Assembly: GCF_023716865.1 (NCBI RefSeq) | Contig: NZ_CP092417.1 | Span: 4,566,001-4,630,000 of the forward strand | Direction: 5' to 3' | DNA length: 64,000 bases | Origin: Endozoicomonas sp. SCSIO W0465 | GTDB lineage: Bacteria > Pseudomonadota > Gammaproteobacteria > Pseudomonadales > Endozoicomonadaceae | Part shown: positions 16,789-24,600 of the stretch, piece after piece | How positions within the stretch are numbered: the first letter of the stretch is position 1 | Layout of the letters: every line of letters starts with the position of its first letter | Translations under genes and position numbers: made by a program | Notes under the pieces: generated by a model | What the model saw: the letters and a program-made list of their open reading frames with translations, nothing else | Told to the model about the DNA's origin: nothing | Database searches by the model: none

Positions 16789-17994
16789 TCAGTTGGACCA
16801 GCGGTAGTATATGGTTGCAGCTGCAGCGTCAGACTGCGCACCCGGTGAAGCTGGTCTGAGGTGTCGCCCCAGGGCCAGGGCATCGGCTAACTGGCTTTCA
16901 GAACCATCAATAACCAGCGCCAACTCAACCGTTGAACCGGTCACTCGATGCACAGACACCTCACGAATGGCCGTCATCCGCTCAAGGTATTTATTAAGGG
17001 CGGCATAATCTTCCAGACTGGAAATATTCTCAACCACCAGCAGAGTCTTGCCACTGGCATCAGAGGCATCAATGGCATAATGACGGGACAATGTTGTCCC
17101 CACCAGATCAGCCGCCAACTGAGTAACCGCAACCGCATCAAGGCCATTAACCGCCACAGACTGATTCCCCCCTCTGAATATCAGACTCAGCCGACCATAA
17201 AAGAGTTCATTCTTTGGTGATAGAGAGCCCGGTGATGGAGAGCCCGGTGATGGAGAGCCTAGTGATAGAGAGCGTGATAAACGTCCGGTCAGAATCGATT
17301 CAGAACCATAACGCCGCGAAGCGTCCTGCAATTTGCGAGTAAAACCGCCCCATACATCGACGGTGGAAATCGCTGCAGCATCTTCAAAGTCCATCAATGG
17401 AAAGAGCAGAGGCAAGCCCCGCCCCCGGAAGCTCTCAGCAAACACCGCCGGAAAGTTACCTGAGGCATTGACGATTGAGCGTTGCCCGCCATCTTCCACC
17501 GCCAGCCATACCAGCGTTGACGGTCTGCTTGCGCTCCATATGGCTACACCAGCACTGCGTAGCAGGCGATTTATTGCCTGCTCATCAAACACCGCTTGAA
17601 AATACTGCTGTTGGTTGAGAGAGGCGTCCTGATTAGAGGAAGCGCTGCGAAAACCAAACTTACTAATGTAAGTTTCCGGCCTGGCCAGCGCACGGCTTAC
17701 CACCGGGTTGGCCAGTACCTCACGCTGCCCGGCCACTTTCACCAGCACATTTGCCAACGCCTGACTCATGGCCTCGGTCCGCTCCTGGTAGCCCTGTCCG
17801 GACACAGGCACTTCCTGACTGTATAGTCCTTTGACCGTGGCAGCACGGGCATGGTCAGGCGATGTGGACAGCACCACAAGACCCAATACCAGGCAGACCA
17901 CCTTAACGGCGGAACGAACCTGATGAGCAAATAAAAAAGTCAATGGGCTGATCAAGTGTTGATAGCAAGCTTTGCATCGCATAGCCACAGGCAT
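16789..17994 (-). CDS. DUF2066 periplasmic protein
   Basis: About 401 residues. A hydrophobic segment followed by ARA near residue 52 looks like a signal peptide, and the mature part begins ATVKGLYSQEVPVSGQG, the conserved DUF2066 opening, followed by the block ALANVLVKVAGQREVLANPV. DUF2066 genes commonly lie divergent from purM in gammaproteobacteria, as here. I chose the ATG at 17994 because AGGAT lies nine bases upstream; the longer frame to 18078 has no such site. An in-frame 15-bp repeat makes a GSPSP linker at about residues 240-258. The function of the family is unknown. Confidence 0.8.
   Translation of the reverse strand: MPVAMRCKACYQHLISPLTFLFAHQVRSAVKVVCLVLGLVVLSTSPDHARAATVKGLYSQEVPVSGQGYQERTEAMSQALANVLVKVAGQREVLANPVVSRALARPETYISKFGFRSASSNQDASLNQQQYFQAVFDEQAINRLLRSAGVAIWSASRPSTLVWLAVEDGGQRSIVNASGNFPAVFAESFRGRGLPLLFPLMDFEDAAAISTVDVWGGFTRKLQDASRRYGSESILTGRLSRSLSLGSPSPGSPSPGSLSPKNELFYGRLSLIFRGGNQSVAVNGLDAVAVTQLAADLVGTTLSRHYAIDASDASGKTLLVVENISSLEDYAALNKYLERMTAIREVSVHRVTGSTVELALVIDGSESQLADALALGRHLRPASPGAQSDAAAATIYYRWSN
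17218..17274 (-). repeat. 15-bp tandem repeats inside the DUF2066 gene
   Basis: Nearly four copies of a 15-bp unit (TGATRGAGAGCCCGG on the plus strand) encode repeated Ser-Pro-Gly-Ser-Pro. They keep the frame and change only linker length. Confidence 0.8.
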
Positions 17995-18078
17995 CAATAA
18001 AATCCTGTTCGTAAAAATCAAATAAATGTCATTCTGCCATAAGCGACAATTTGGTAACAGCATTGCGATAAATAGCAC

Positions 18079-18216
18079 AGCCTCCTAGAATAGCCGCCTT
18101 CATCCACCCAAACCATATTGGACTGAGCACCGTCTCAGGTCAGTGAACAGTCCAGATTAAAACACCTCCGGCACTGCCGGTGGTAACCAGCTCTGGCAAC
18201 AAGCGGATTCATAGCA
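18079..18216. promoter_or_regulatory. Divergent promoter region for DUF2066 and purM
   Basis: A short spacer between the DUF2066 gene on the minus strand and purM on the plus strand must carry both promoters. I looked for a PurR operator (ACGCAAACGTTTGCGT type) and did not find one. No clear -35/-10 pair could be fixed. Confidence 0.4.
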
Positions 18217-19263
18217 ATGAACAAATCGGATTCCAGAACCTCCCTGAGTTACAAGGATGCCGGTGTCGATATCGACGCTGGAAACGCTCTGGTTGAGCGG
18301 ATCAAACAGGTGGCAAAGGCCACTTCCCGCCCTGAGGTGATGGGTGGTCTGGGCGGTTTCGGAGCGCTTTGCCAGCTGCCAACCGGGTACCGGGAACCGG
18401 TTCTGGTTTCCGGTACGGACGGCGTTGGTACCAAACTGAAGCTGGCCATGGACCTGGATATGCATGACCATATCGGCATCGATCTGGTGGCCATGTGCGT
18501 CAATGACCTGCTGGTTTGTGGTGCCGAACCGCTGTTCTTTCTGGACTATTACGCCACCGGCAAATTAAATGTGGATGTGGCAGAGCGAGTGGTCACCGGT
18601 ATTGGCAAAGGCTGTAAACAGTCTGGCTGTGCCCTGATCGGGGGTGAAACGGCGGAAATGCCCGGCATGTACCAGGGTGACGATTATGACCTGGCCGGCT
18701 TCTGCGTCGGCGTTGTGGAAAAATCTGCAATCATTGATGGCAGCAAAGTCTCTGCTGGTGATGTGTTGATCGGCTTGAAATCCAGCGGGCCACACTCCAA
18801 TGGTTACTCACTGATCCGCAAGGTACTCGACGTGGCCGGATCAGACCTCAATGCCCCGCTGGAAGGCCGACCACTGGCCGAGCATTTGATGGCGCCAACA
18901 CGTATTTACGTCAAATTATTGCTGCAGCTGCAAAAAGAGCTGCCTATCCATGCCATGGCTCATATCACCGGGGGCGGCCTGCCTGAAAATCTGCCCAGGG
19001 TGATTCCCCGTGGCTGTCGTGCGCTGATCAACACACAGAGCTGGGAAATCCCGGCTATCTTCCGTTTCCTGCAGGAAAAGGGCAATATTGACGCCTTTGA
19101 ACTGTATCGTACCTTCAACTGTGGTATTGGTATGGTGCTCTGTATTCCCGAGAGCCATCGGGAGCAAGCAATCAAACATCTGGAGGCATTGGGGGAAGAA
19201 AGCGTCATTATCGGCCATATTGAATCGGCTGACAGCGATACCGATCCTGTCGTTTTGCAATAA
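18217..19263 (+). CDS. purM: Phosphoribosylformylglycinamidine cyclo-ligase
   Basis: A 348-residue AIR synthetase of normal length, step five of purine synthesis. Visible family features are SYKDAGVDIDAGNALV at the N-terminus, LVSGTDGVGTKLKLA (nucleotide-binding DGVGTK), the block IGIDLVAMCVNDLLVCGAEP, LIGGETAEMPGMY, and GPHSNGYSLIRKV. The C-terminal half has HITGGGLPENLPRV. It acts in the cytosol on FGAM with ATP. It is followed by purN, as in many gammaproteobacteria. Confidence 0.97.
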   Translation: MNKSDSRTSLSYKDAGVDIDAGNALVERIKQVAKATSRPEVMGGLGGFGALCQLPTGYREPVLVSGTDGVGTKLKLAMDLDMHDHIGIDLVAMCVNDLLVCGAEPLFFLDYYATGKLNVDVAERVVTGIGKGCKQSGCALIGGETAEMPGMYQGDDYDLAGFCVGVVEKSAIIDGSKVSAGDVLIGLKSSGPHSNGYSLIRKVLDVAGSDLNAPLEGRPLAEHLMAPTRIYVKLLLQLQKELPIHAMAHITGGGLPENLPRVIPRGCRALINTQSWEIPAIFRFLQEKGNIDAFELYRTFNCGIGMVLCIPESHREQAIKHLEALGEESVIIGHIESADSDTDPVVLQ

Positions 19264-19371
19264 CCGGGACGGTTAAACGTACTTTCTAACCAATATCAGG
19301 CCTCGGTGCCATTTCACTCAGGCCTACCGGATTCCAGTTACGAAATCATCGAAAGCATTCAGGAAACAGCA

Positions 19372-20052
19372 GTGAGCGAGAAGCCAGCCGCAAGCCCAAA
19401 AAAGCGAGTTGTCGTTCTGCTATCAGGAAACGGCAGTAATCTTCAGGCACTTCTGGACCAGGAACATAACTACAGTTATCACGTTGTCGGGGTCATCAGC
19501 AACGTACCAGAGGCTTATGGGCTGGAAAGGGCCAGACAACACAAGGTTGCCGCACTCGGCCTGGACTACAAAGTCTTTTCATCCCGGGGCGCCTTTGATC
19601 AGCGACTGGTTGAAGAGGTTAACCGCTTTGAGCCGGACCTTGTGGTACTGGCCGGTTATATGAAAATTCTAAGCCCCGAATTTGTGGAGAAATTCGCTGG
19701 CAGACTGATCAATGTTCACCCATCCCTGTTACCGGAATACAAAGGCCTTGGCACCTACCGTCGGGTACTGGCTGATAAAAAAACCCAACATGGCTGCACG
19801 GTTCACTTTGTAACCCCCGAACTGGACAGTGGTACCCATATCATTCAGGCGTCACTGAGTATCGGACCCAACGATAATGAAGATAGCCTGAAACAGCGAG
19901 TGCAGGCCATGGAGCACCGGATTTATCCCCTTGCTGTGCACCTGATCACTTCCGGACGACTGCAGCTGACCGGTGATAAAGCGTTACTGGATGACCACCC
20001 TGTTGACCCGCTGGGCTACCAACTGCAGGAAAACGCCCTGGAACTGGCATGA
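19372..20052 (+). CDS. purN: Phosphoribosylglycinamide formyltransferase
   Basis: A 226-residue GAR transformylase (third step of purine synthesis, formyltetrahydrofolate as donor). The N-terminal binding motif is LLSGNGSNLQALLD. The catalytic Asn and His are in INVHPSLLPEYKGLGT, and the catalytic Asp is in PELDSGTHIIQ. I place the start at GTG 19372 because AGGAA lies just upstream and the predicted N-terminus (VSEKPAASPKKRVVVLLSG) matches the usual one. An ATG frame beginning at 19306 would add 22 atypical residues. The stop overlaps the ATG of the next gene by four bases. Confidence 0.95.
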   Translation: MSEKPAASPKKRVVVLLSGNGSNLQALLDQEHNYSYHVVGVISNVPEAYGLERARQHKVAALGLDYKVFSSRGAFDQRLVEEVNRFEPDLVVLAGYMKILSPEFVEKFAGRLINVHPSLLPEYKGLGTYRRVLADKKTQHGCTVHFVTPELDSGTHIIQASLSIGPNDNEDSLKQRVQAMEHRIYPLAVHLITSGRLQLTGDKALLDDHPVDPLGYQLQENALELA

Positions 20053-20987
20053 TCAATCAGGTTCAATCATTTTTTCATCGTCATCGTTTTCATCGCCACT
20101 GTTTTTATCACCACCGTTTTCATCACTACAAAGTGAGCATGGTGAGCATGAAAAACTCAATAACAACGAACTACGACCAGTACAGCCTGCTCTTTTTGCC
20201 AGTAGCACTGGTCCTGACGTTATTGACTGAGGGAAATACGAGTTTTGCCGCCACCAGCACAAACCCGACACAACAACCCGAAAAAGTGACCGCTCCGCCT
20301 TTCACCCTCAAACCCTATTCTGCAACCTACAAGGCAACCATCAAAGGTGTCCCCTTTGGTGGTTCCGGAGAACGATCCCTGACCAAAAATGCAGACGGCA
20401 CCTGGACGCTTGAGTTCAGTGCCGATGCCGCTTTCTTTGGCATCAAACAGACCAGTCATTTTACCCGTAAAGGTTCACAGCTGATCTCCAGCCAGTACGT
20501 TCAACAAAGAACAGGCCTTGGCAAAAAACCAACGGAATATGCCGCCTTCGATTGGTCCGGCAACCGGGTTAACTGGCAACAGGGTGACAAGCAGTGGTCG
20601 ATGAACCTGAAACCGGCAACGCTGGACAACCTGAGTTATCAGCTGAAACTGCGTATGGATCTGGCATCGGCCAATGGCCAACCGCTGAGATATGACATTG
20701 CTGATGATAATAGAATTTATCAACGCAAATTCATCATCGAAGGTGAAGAGATATTAAAGACTGACCTTGGCAACCTGAAAACCGTCAGAGTCAATATACT
20801 CAGAGACAGTGATCAACGGGCAACCTGGATCTGGTTTGCCAAAAACCATGATTATTTTCTCGTCAAGCTGCTGCAGGAAGAAAAAGGCACCGCCTACACC
20901 ATTGAGATCAAAGAGGCTTCCATTGATGGTAAACCATTGAAGAAGAAGCAGACCACAACACTGCCTGAACAAGCTGAACACCCCTAA
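20049..20987 (+). CDS. DUF3108 periplasmic protein
   Basis: Up to 312 residues. The core (about residues 90-300) matches DUF3108, with LKPYSATYKATIKGVPFGG and ERSLTKNADGTWTLEFSADA, and DLGNLKTVRVNILRDSDQRATWIWFA further on. A DUF3108 gene after purN is a common gammaproteobacterial pair. The first ATG (20049) overlaps the purN stop by four bases but gives a strange His-rich leader of about 30 residues. The ATG at 20148 (MKNSITTNYDQYS) gives a normal signal peptide ending near SFAA and is probably the true start. Confidence 0.75.
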   Translation: MINQVQSFFHRHRFHRHCFYHHRFHHYKVSMVSMKNSITTNYDQYSLLFLPVALVLTLLTEGNTSFAATSTNPTQQPEKVTAPPFTLKPYSATYKATIKGVPFGGSGERSLTKNADGTWTLEFSADAAFFGIKQTSHFTRKGSQLISSQYVQQRTGLGKKPTEYAAFDWSGNRVNWQQGDKQWSMNLKPATLDNLSYQLKLRMDLASANGQPLRYDIADDNRIYQRKFIIEGEEILKTDLGNLKTVRVNILRDSDQRATWIWFAKNHDYFLVKLLQEEKGTAYTIEIKEASIDGKPLKKKQTTTLPEQAEHP

Positions 20988-21015
20988 TCAATGTAAACAA
21001 CTGAAGGAGCCTGAA

Positions 21016-21423
21016 ATGCGATTTCTTCACACCATGCTGCGTGTTGGTAACCTGGATCGATCCATCCACTTTTATACTGAAATTCTCGGTATGAAACTGC
21101 TGAGAAAACACGACAACGAACAGTATCAATATACCCTGGCGTTTGTTGGCTATGCCGATGAGTCTGAGCAGGCCGTGATTGAGCTGACCTACAACTGGGG
21201 AACCGAACACTATGACCTGGGTAATGCCTTTGGTCATGTTGCCCTGGGCGCTGATGATATTTATGCCACCTGTGACGCTATCCGTAAGGCCGGTGGAAAG
21301 ATCACCCGTGAGCCCGGTCCGGTTCTCGGGGGGACCACTGAAATTGCCTTTGTAGAAGACCCGGATGGTTACAAAATCGAGCTGATTCAATCCAGGGCCG
21401 CTTCTGAAGGGCTTAATGGCTAA
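21016..21423 (+). CDS. gloA: Lactoylglutathione lyase (glyoxalase I)
   Basis: A 135-residue protein of normal length. The signature is complete: LHTMLRVGNLDRSIHFYTEILGM at the start (first metal ligand His), KHDNEQYQYTLAFVGYADE, then IELTYNWGTEHYDLGNAFGHVAL, and a final FVEDPDGYKIELIQ with the catalytic Glu. It converts the methylglyoxal-glutathione adduct to S-lactoylglutathione with a Ni or Zn cofactor. The ribosome binding site is AAGGAG at the right distance. It is the last gene before the paralogue array, convergent with its last copy. Confidence 0.97.
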   Translation: MRFLHTMLRVGNLDRSIHFYTEILGMKLLRKHDNEQYQYTLAFVGYADESEQAVIELTYNWGTEHYDLGNAFGHVALGADDIYATCDAIRKAGGKITREPGPVLGGTTEIAFVEDPDGYKIELIQSRAASEGLNG

Positions 21424-21454
21424 TCCTGACTTTCTTCCTGATTAAGCACAGCAG

Positions 21455-21500
21455 TGAATCAGTTCTGTGAATCTGCCCAGGTTTTCACAGAACTGATTCA
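21455..21500. terminator. Perfect 17-bp inverted repeat between gloA and the array
   Basis: TGAATCAGTTCTGTGAA at 21455-21471 is exactly matched by its complement at 21484-21500, with a 12-base loop. The right arm overlaps the last codons and stop of the first array gene. It is well placed to stop transcription from both sides, although neither side has a T-run. Confidence 0.55.
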
Positions 21501-24457
21501 GATTGCATCATCGCAAGCAGTGCTTTGATAAAGTCCTTCTTCCTGATCTCGTAATCACTCACATGTCTGGTGGTCAATAGCCAGTGGTTAACACTTTGCT
21601 CAAAACCATCACGGTATGCATGGCTACGTAATTGCCATTGAAGTTTCTCAGTAAGTGCATAAAGGTGTTGTTGTTCCCGGAGCTGGTCAGGCCGGTCGTC
21701 AGGTTTTTCTTCAGAGTACAGAGCGATGAATTGTTTGGCTTTATGCAGGGTAAGCAGAGAACGCATAAGCAAGCCAAAAATACACTCCTCCGTTGTCTTG
21801 GGGAGATTGAAAAGAATGGTTCGTGGTATGTCGAATACCCTGCCTTTTCGCAATTGCTCAGTTAGCAGAATAAGGTTATCAGCCACATGTTTCAGCGTGT
21901 CATTCAATAACCTGGTTTCTTCAGCAAACGGCAAACAGCACACCGGCTTCTCAACGCCAGGGACGTGAACTGACAGCCGTTCTGCATTGCCATGTGTTAC
22001 TCTGGTGTCAACACTGACCTGAAGCCCCATTGCTTTCGTAGCAAAATCACCCTCTCTGAGAACAATATTGTATGCTTCGGGTAATTTGATCTCCTGACAT
22101 CCATGCATTGGCCAGATGAGGATACGTTTGGGGATGTCTGAATCCTCGTCGGTATTAAGTGCCCGCAGCCTGTCAAGGAGTGTTCTGGCGGCCACCTCTG
22201 TCGCGCAAATAATGTCAATATCATTGAATGATGGGCAGCGGTGCTGTAAAAAACGCGCGTATGAACCGGTAATCACAATAGGTGGATCAGTATAACCGCC
22301 ATTGATTTCCTGAATAATATCCAGTGCTTTCAGCGTTAAGGCATTGAACTGCAGAACCTGCTGGTTCGGAGAAAACGCAGTGCTTGTTTGCAACGTTGGT
22401 TTTAACGCTTGCTTCCGGTTTTGGGCCGCATTGACGGTAGCTGCTCTGGTGACGGACGCGCTCTCTGCTTTTTCTTTTACGCTATTGACTGAATGGACTG
22501 AATGGCCATTGCTTCTATCATTGCCCCGCCCCGGAACGATATTATCCGGTTTAAACAGTAACTGATCCATTATATTGGCATGGGCGCTGCATTGTTCAAA
22601 CCAGCAGCGTAAAGCATGACGCAATTTGCTTCCTTCAGGGAAACTCTGAAGGCACTTCAGGACCTCACTCTTATGGATTGGTCGTCCATCAACAGACTGG
22701 TTCGTAATATAACATCGTGTCAGGAAAAAGAACGGTAAGCGTGAATTTTTAAATGAACGCCTGAGTGTTGTGATGATTTGCCATACCGCTTCTGCTGACA
22801 CGCTCTGATGATCAATGAGTAACTGATACTGCATCGCCATGAATTTCAATATACATTGCAGCCGACGCTGCTCATCATTTTTGATCGATACGCTGTTTAA
22901 GATTTGCCAGGCCTGTTGAATGGTATCCTGAGCGTCATCGATTTCATCGTACAGCTGGGGTTGATTTAACCTTTGCATCAGGAATTCAGCTTGCCTTGAA
23001 GAGTGATCCCCGGGTACGTCATTAAATGCTTCCAATACTTTTTGGTTATCCAGACAGGAGCTATTCAATTCTCTTGCATGCAATGCCAGCTGAGAATAAA
23101 AAATAGCCTTTTCGAGCCACCAGCCACCGTGTTCATAATCCTTAACCACGGCATTCGGTATGACCTGCCGGCCATTCAACGGCAACCCCCTTAGGCAACA
23201 TTGTTCTTTAAAGCGGGCCAGCTCCAGTGCTGCCCTGGCTGCCTGATAATCCTTAACCACGGCATCCGGTGTGACCTGTTGTCCATACAACGCCAGGCCC
23301 CTCAGGCAACATCGTTCCTTAAAGCGCGCCATCCCCAGTCTGCCTTCCGGGTTCTCCGGGAAATCCTTAACCACGGCATCCGGTATGACCTGCTGACCAT
23401 GCAACGCCAAGCCATTCAGGCAACATTCCGCTTTGAAGCGTGCTATCCCCAGTTTGCCTTCCGGGCTGTCCGGGAAATCCTTAACCACTGCTTCCGGTGT
23501 GACCTGCTGACCATTCAACAGCAGTCCCCTCAGGCAACATTGTTCCTTAAATCGCGCCAGCTCCAGTATTGCTCTGACTGCCCGGTAAACCTGAACCACG
23601 TCACCCGGCGCAACCTGCTGACCATTCAACGCCAGGCCCCTCAGGCAACACTCCTCTTTGAAGCGCCCTAGCGCCAGTGTTGCATTGGCTGCCTGAAAAT
23701 CCTTAACCACCGTATCCGGTGTGACCTGCTGACCACTCAACGGCAGCCCCTTCAGGCAACATTGTTCCTTAAAGCGTGCCAGCTCCAGTGTTGCGTTGGC
23801 TGACTGAAAATCCTTGACCACCGCATCCGGTGTGACCTGCCGGCCATTCAACACCAGGCCCCTCAGGCAACATTCTGCTTTGAAGCGCGCCAGCTCCAGT
23901 GTTGCTTCAACTGCCTGTAAATCCTTAGCCACCGTATCCGGTGTGACCCACTGACCATTCAATGCCCAGCCCCTCAGGCAACACTCTCCTCTAAAGCGTG
24001 CTATCGCTAACTGGCACTTACTGCTTCGACCTGGAGCCCGGTTGAATTCCTGAATGACCCGGTCCGGGGTGATTTTTCTATTGTCATGCAGAATGTTCTG
24101 TAAACAGAGCTTTTGCAAAAAGAAACCACGTCTGAGCGAGGTTCTGTCATTTACATACGCTGTGAGCACATCAGCCGAGGTGATTTGACGTCCTTTTAAA
24201 ATATTTTTTTTCCAAAAAGCATCTTCAAAACATTTACCTTCATCCAGGGGGGGAGCTGTACCTCTATGCGAGTGATGACTTGAGACTCGTTTACCGTTAA
24301 ATACACTTCCGGGATGGTTGGAAATCCCGCTTGAACCGGTTTGTTGAGTTTGTCGCCCCCCCCTGACAGGTGACCCTGGGTGGAGGCAGGTTGATGCTGT
24401 TGCCTTCAGAATGACCCCCTGCTCACTTGGACTGTAAACGCTACCATTTGACCTCAA
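21485..24457 (-). CDS. Solenoid-nucleotidyltransferase paralogue, copy 1
   Basis: About 990 residues from the TTG shared by all copies (24457); the open frame continues to an upstream start at 24571. Layout: polar N-terminus of about 70 residues; divergent cap with EDAFWKKNILKGRQITSADV; eight repeats of the type xxCCLRGLxLNGQQVTPDAV; a degenerate helical region (about 400-620); a polar linker; and a C-terminal domain with VITGSYARFLQHRCPSFNDI leading into DIDIIC (D-x-D at 22222-22214). A later strand, VSVDTRV, could supply the third carboxylate. GS...D-x-D is the signature of the nucleotidyltransferase fold; substrate unknown. It is the promoter-distal copy, with its stop inside the inverted repeat at 21455-21500. 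No signal peptide. Confidence 0.75.
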   Translation of the reverse strand: MRSNGSVYSPSEQGVILKATASTCLHPGSPVRGGRQTQQTGSSGISNHPGSVFNGKRVSSHHSHRGTAPPLDEGKCFEDAFWKKNILKGRQITSADVLTAYVNDRTSLRRGFFLQKLCLQNILHDNRKITPDRVIQEFNRAPGRSSKCQLAIARFRGECCLRGWALNGQWVTPDTVAKDLQAVEATLELARFKAECCLRGLVLNGRQVTPDAVVKDFQSANATLELARFKEQCCLKGLPLSGQQVTPDTVVKDFQAANATLALGRFKEECCLRGLALNGQQVAPGDVVQVYRAVRAILELARFKEQCCLRGLLLNGQQVTPEAVVKDFPDSPEGKLGIARFKAECCLNGLALHGQQVIPDAVVKDFPENPEGRLGMARFKERCCLRGLALYGQQVTPDAVVKDYQAARAALELARFKEQCCLRGLPLNGRQVIPNAVVKDYEHGGWWLEKAIFYSQLALHARELNSSCLDNQKVLEAFNDVPGDHSSRQAEFLMQRLNQPQLYDEIDDAQDTIQQAWQILNSVSIKNDEQRRLQCILKFMAMQYQLLIDHQSVSAEAVWQIITTLRRSFKNSRLPFFFLTRCYITNQSVDGRPIHKSEVLKCLQSFPEGSKLRHALRCWFEQCSAHANIMDQLLFKPDNIVPGRGNDRSNGHSVHSVNSVKEKAESASVTRAATVNAAQNRKQALKPTLQTSTAFSPNQQVLQFNALTLKALDIIQEINGGYTDPPIVITGSYARFLQHRCPSFNDIDIICATEVAARTLLDRLRALNTDEDSDIPKRILIWPMHGCQEIKLPEAYNIVLREGDFATKAMGLQVSVDTRVTHGNAERLSVHVPGVEKPVCCLPFAEETRLLNDTLKHVADNLILLTEQLRKGRVFDIPRTILFNLPKTTEECIFGLLMRSLLTLHKAKQFIALYSEEKPDDRPDQLREQQHLYALTEKLQWQLRSHAYRDGFEQSVNHWLLTTRHVSDYEIRKKDFIKALLAMMQSESVL

Positions 24458-24600
24458 AATGATGATCAGGTTCCATCGAAGGTGTGTCAGGGAAGTCAAG
24501 TTAAACGGGTGTTTTTTTGTACGGTTATACATCAATAAAACCTGCCCATACAGAAAAGGCATGAACCACAATGCTGAATGGGCGGCAGGTGATCAACAGT

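Noticed and set aside
18079..18216. PurR operator in front of purM
   Set aside because: No sequence close to the 16-bp palindromic PurR site was found.
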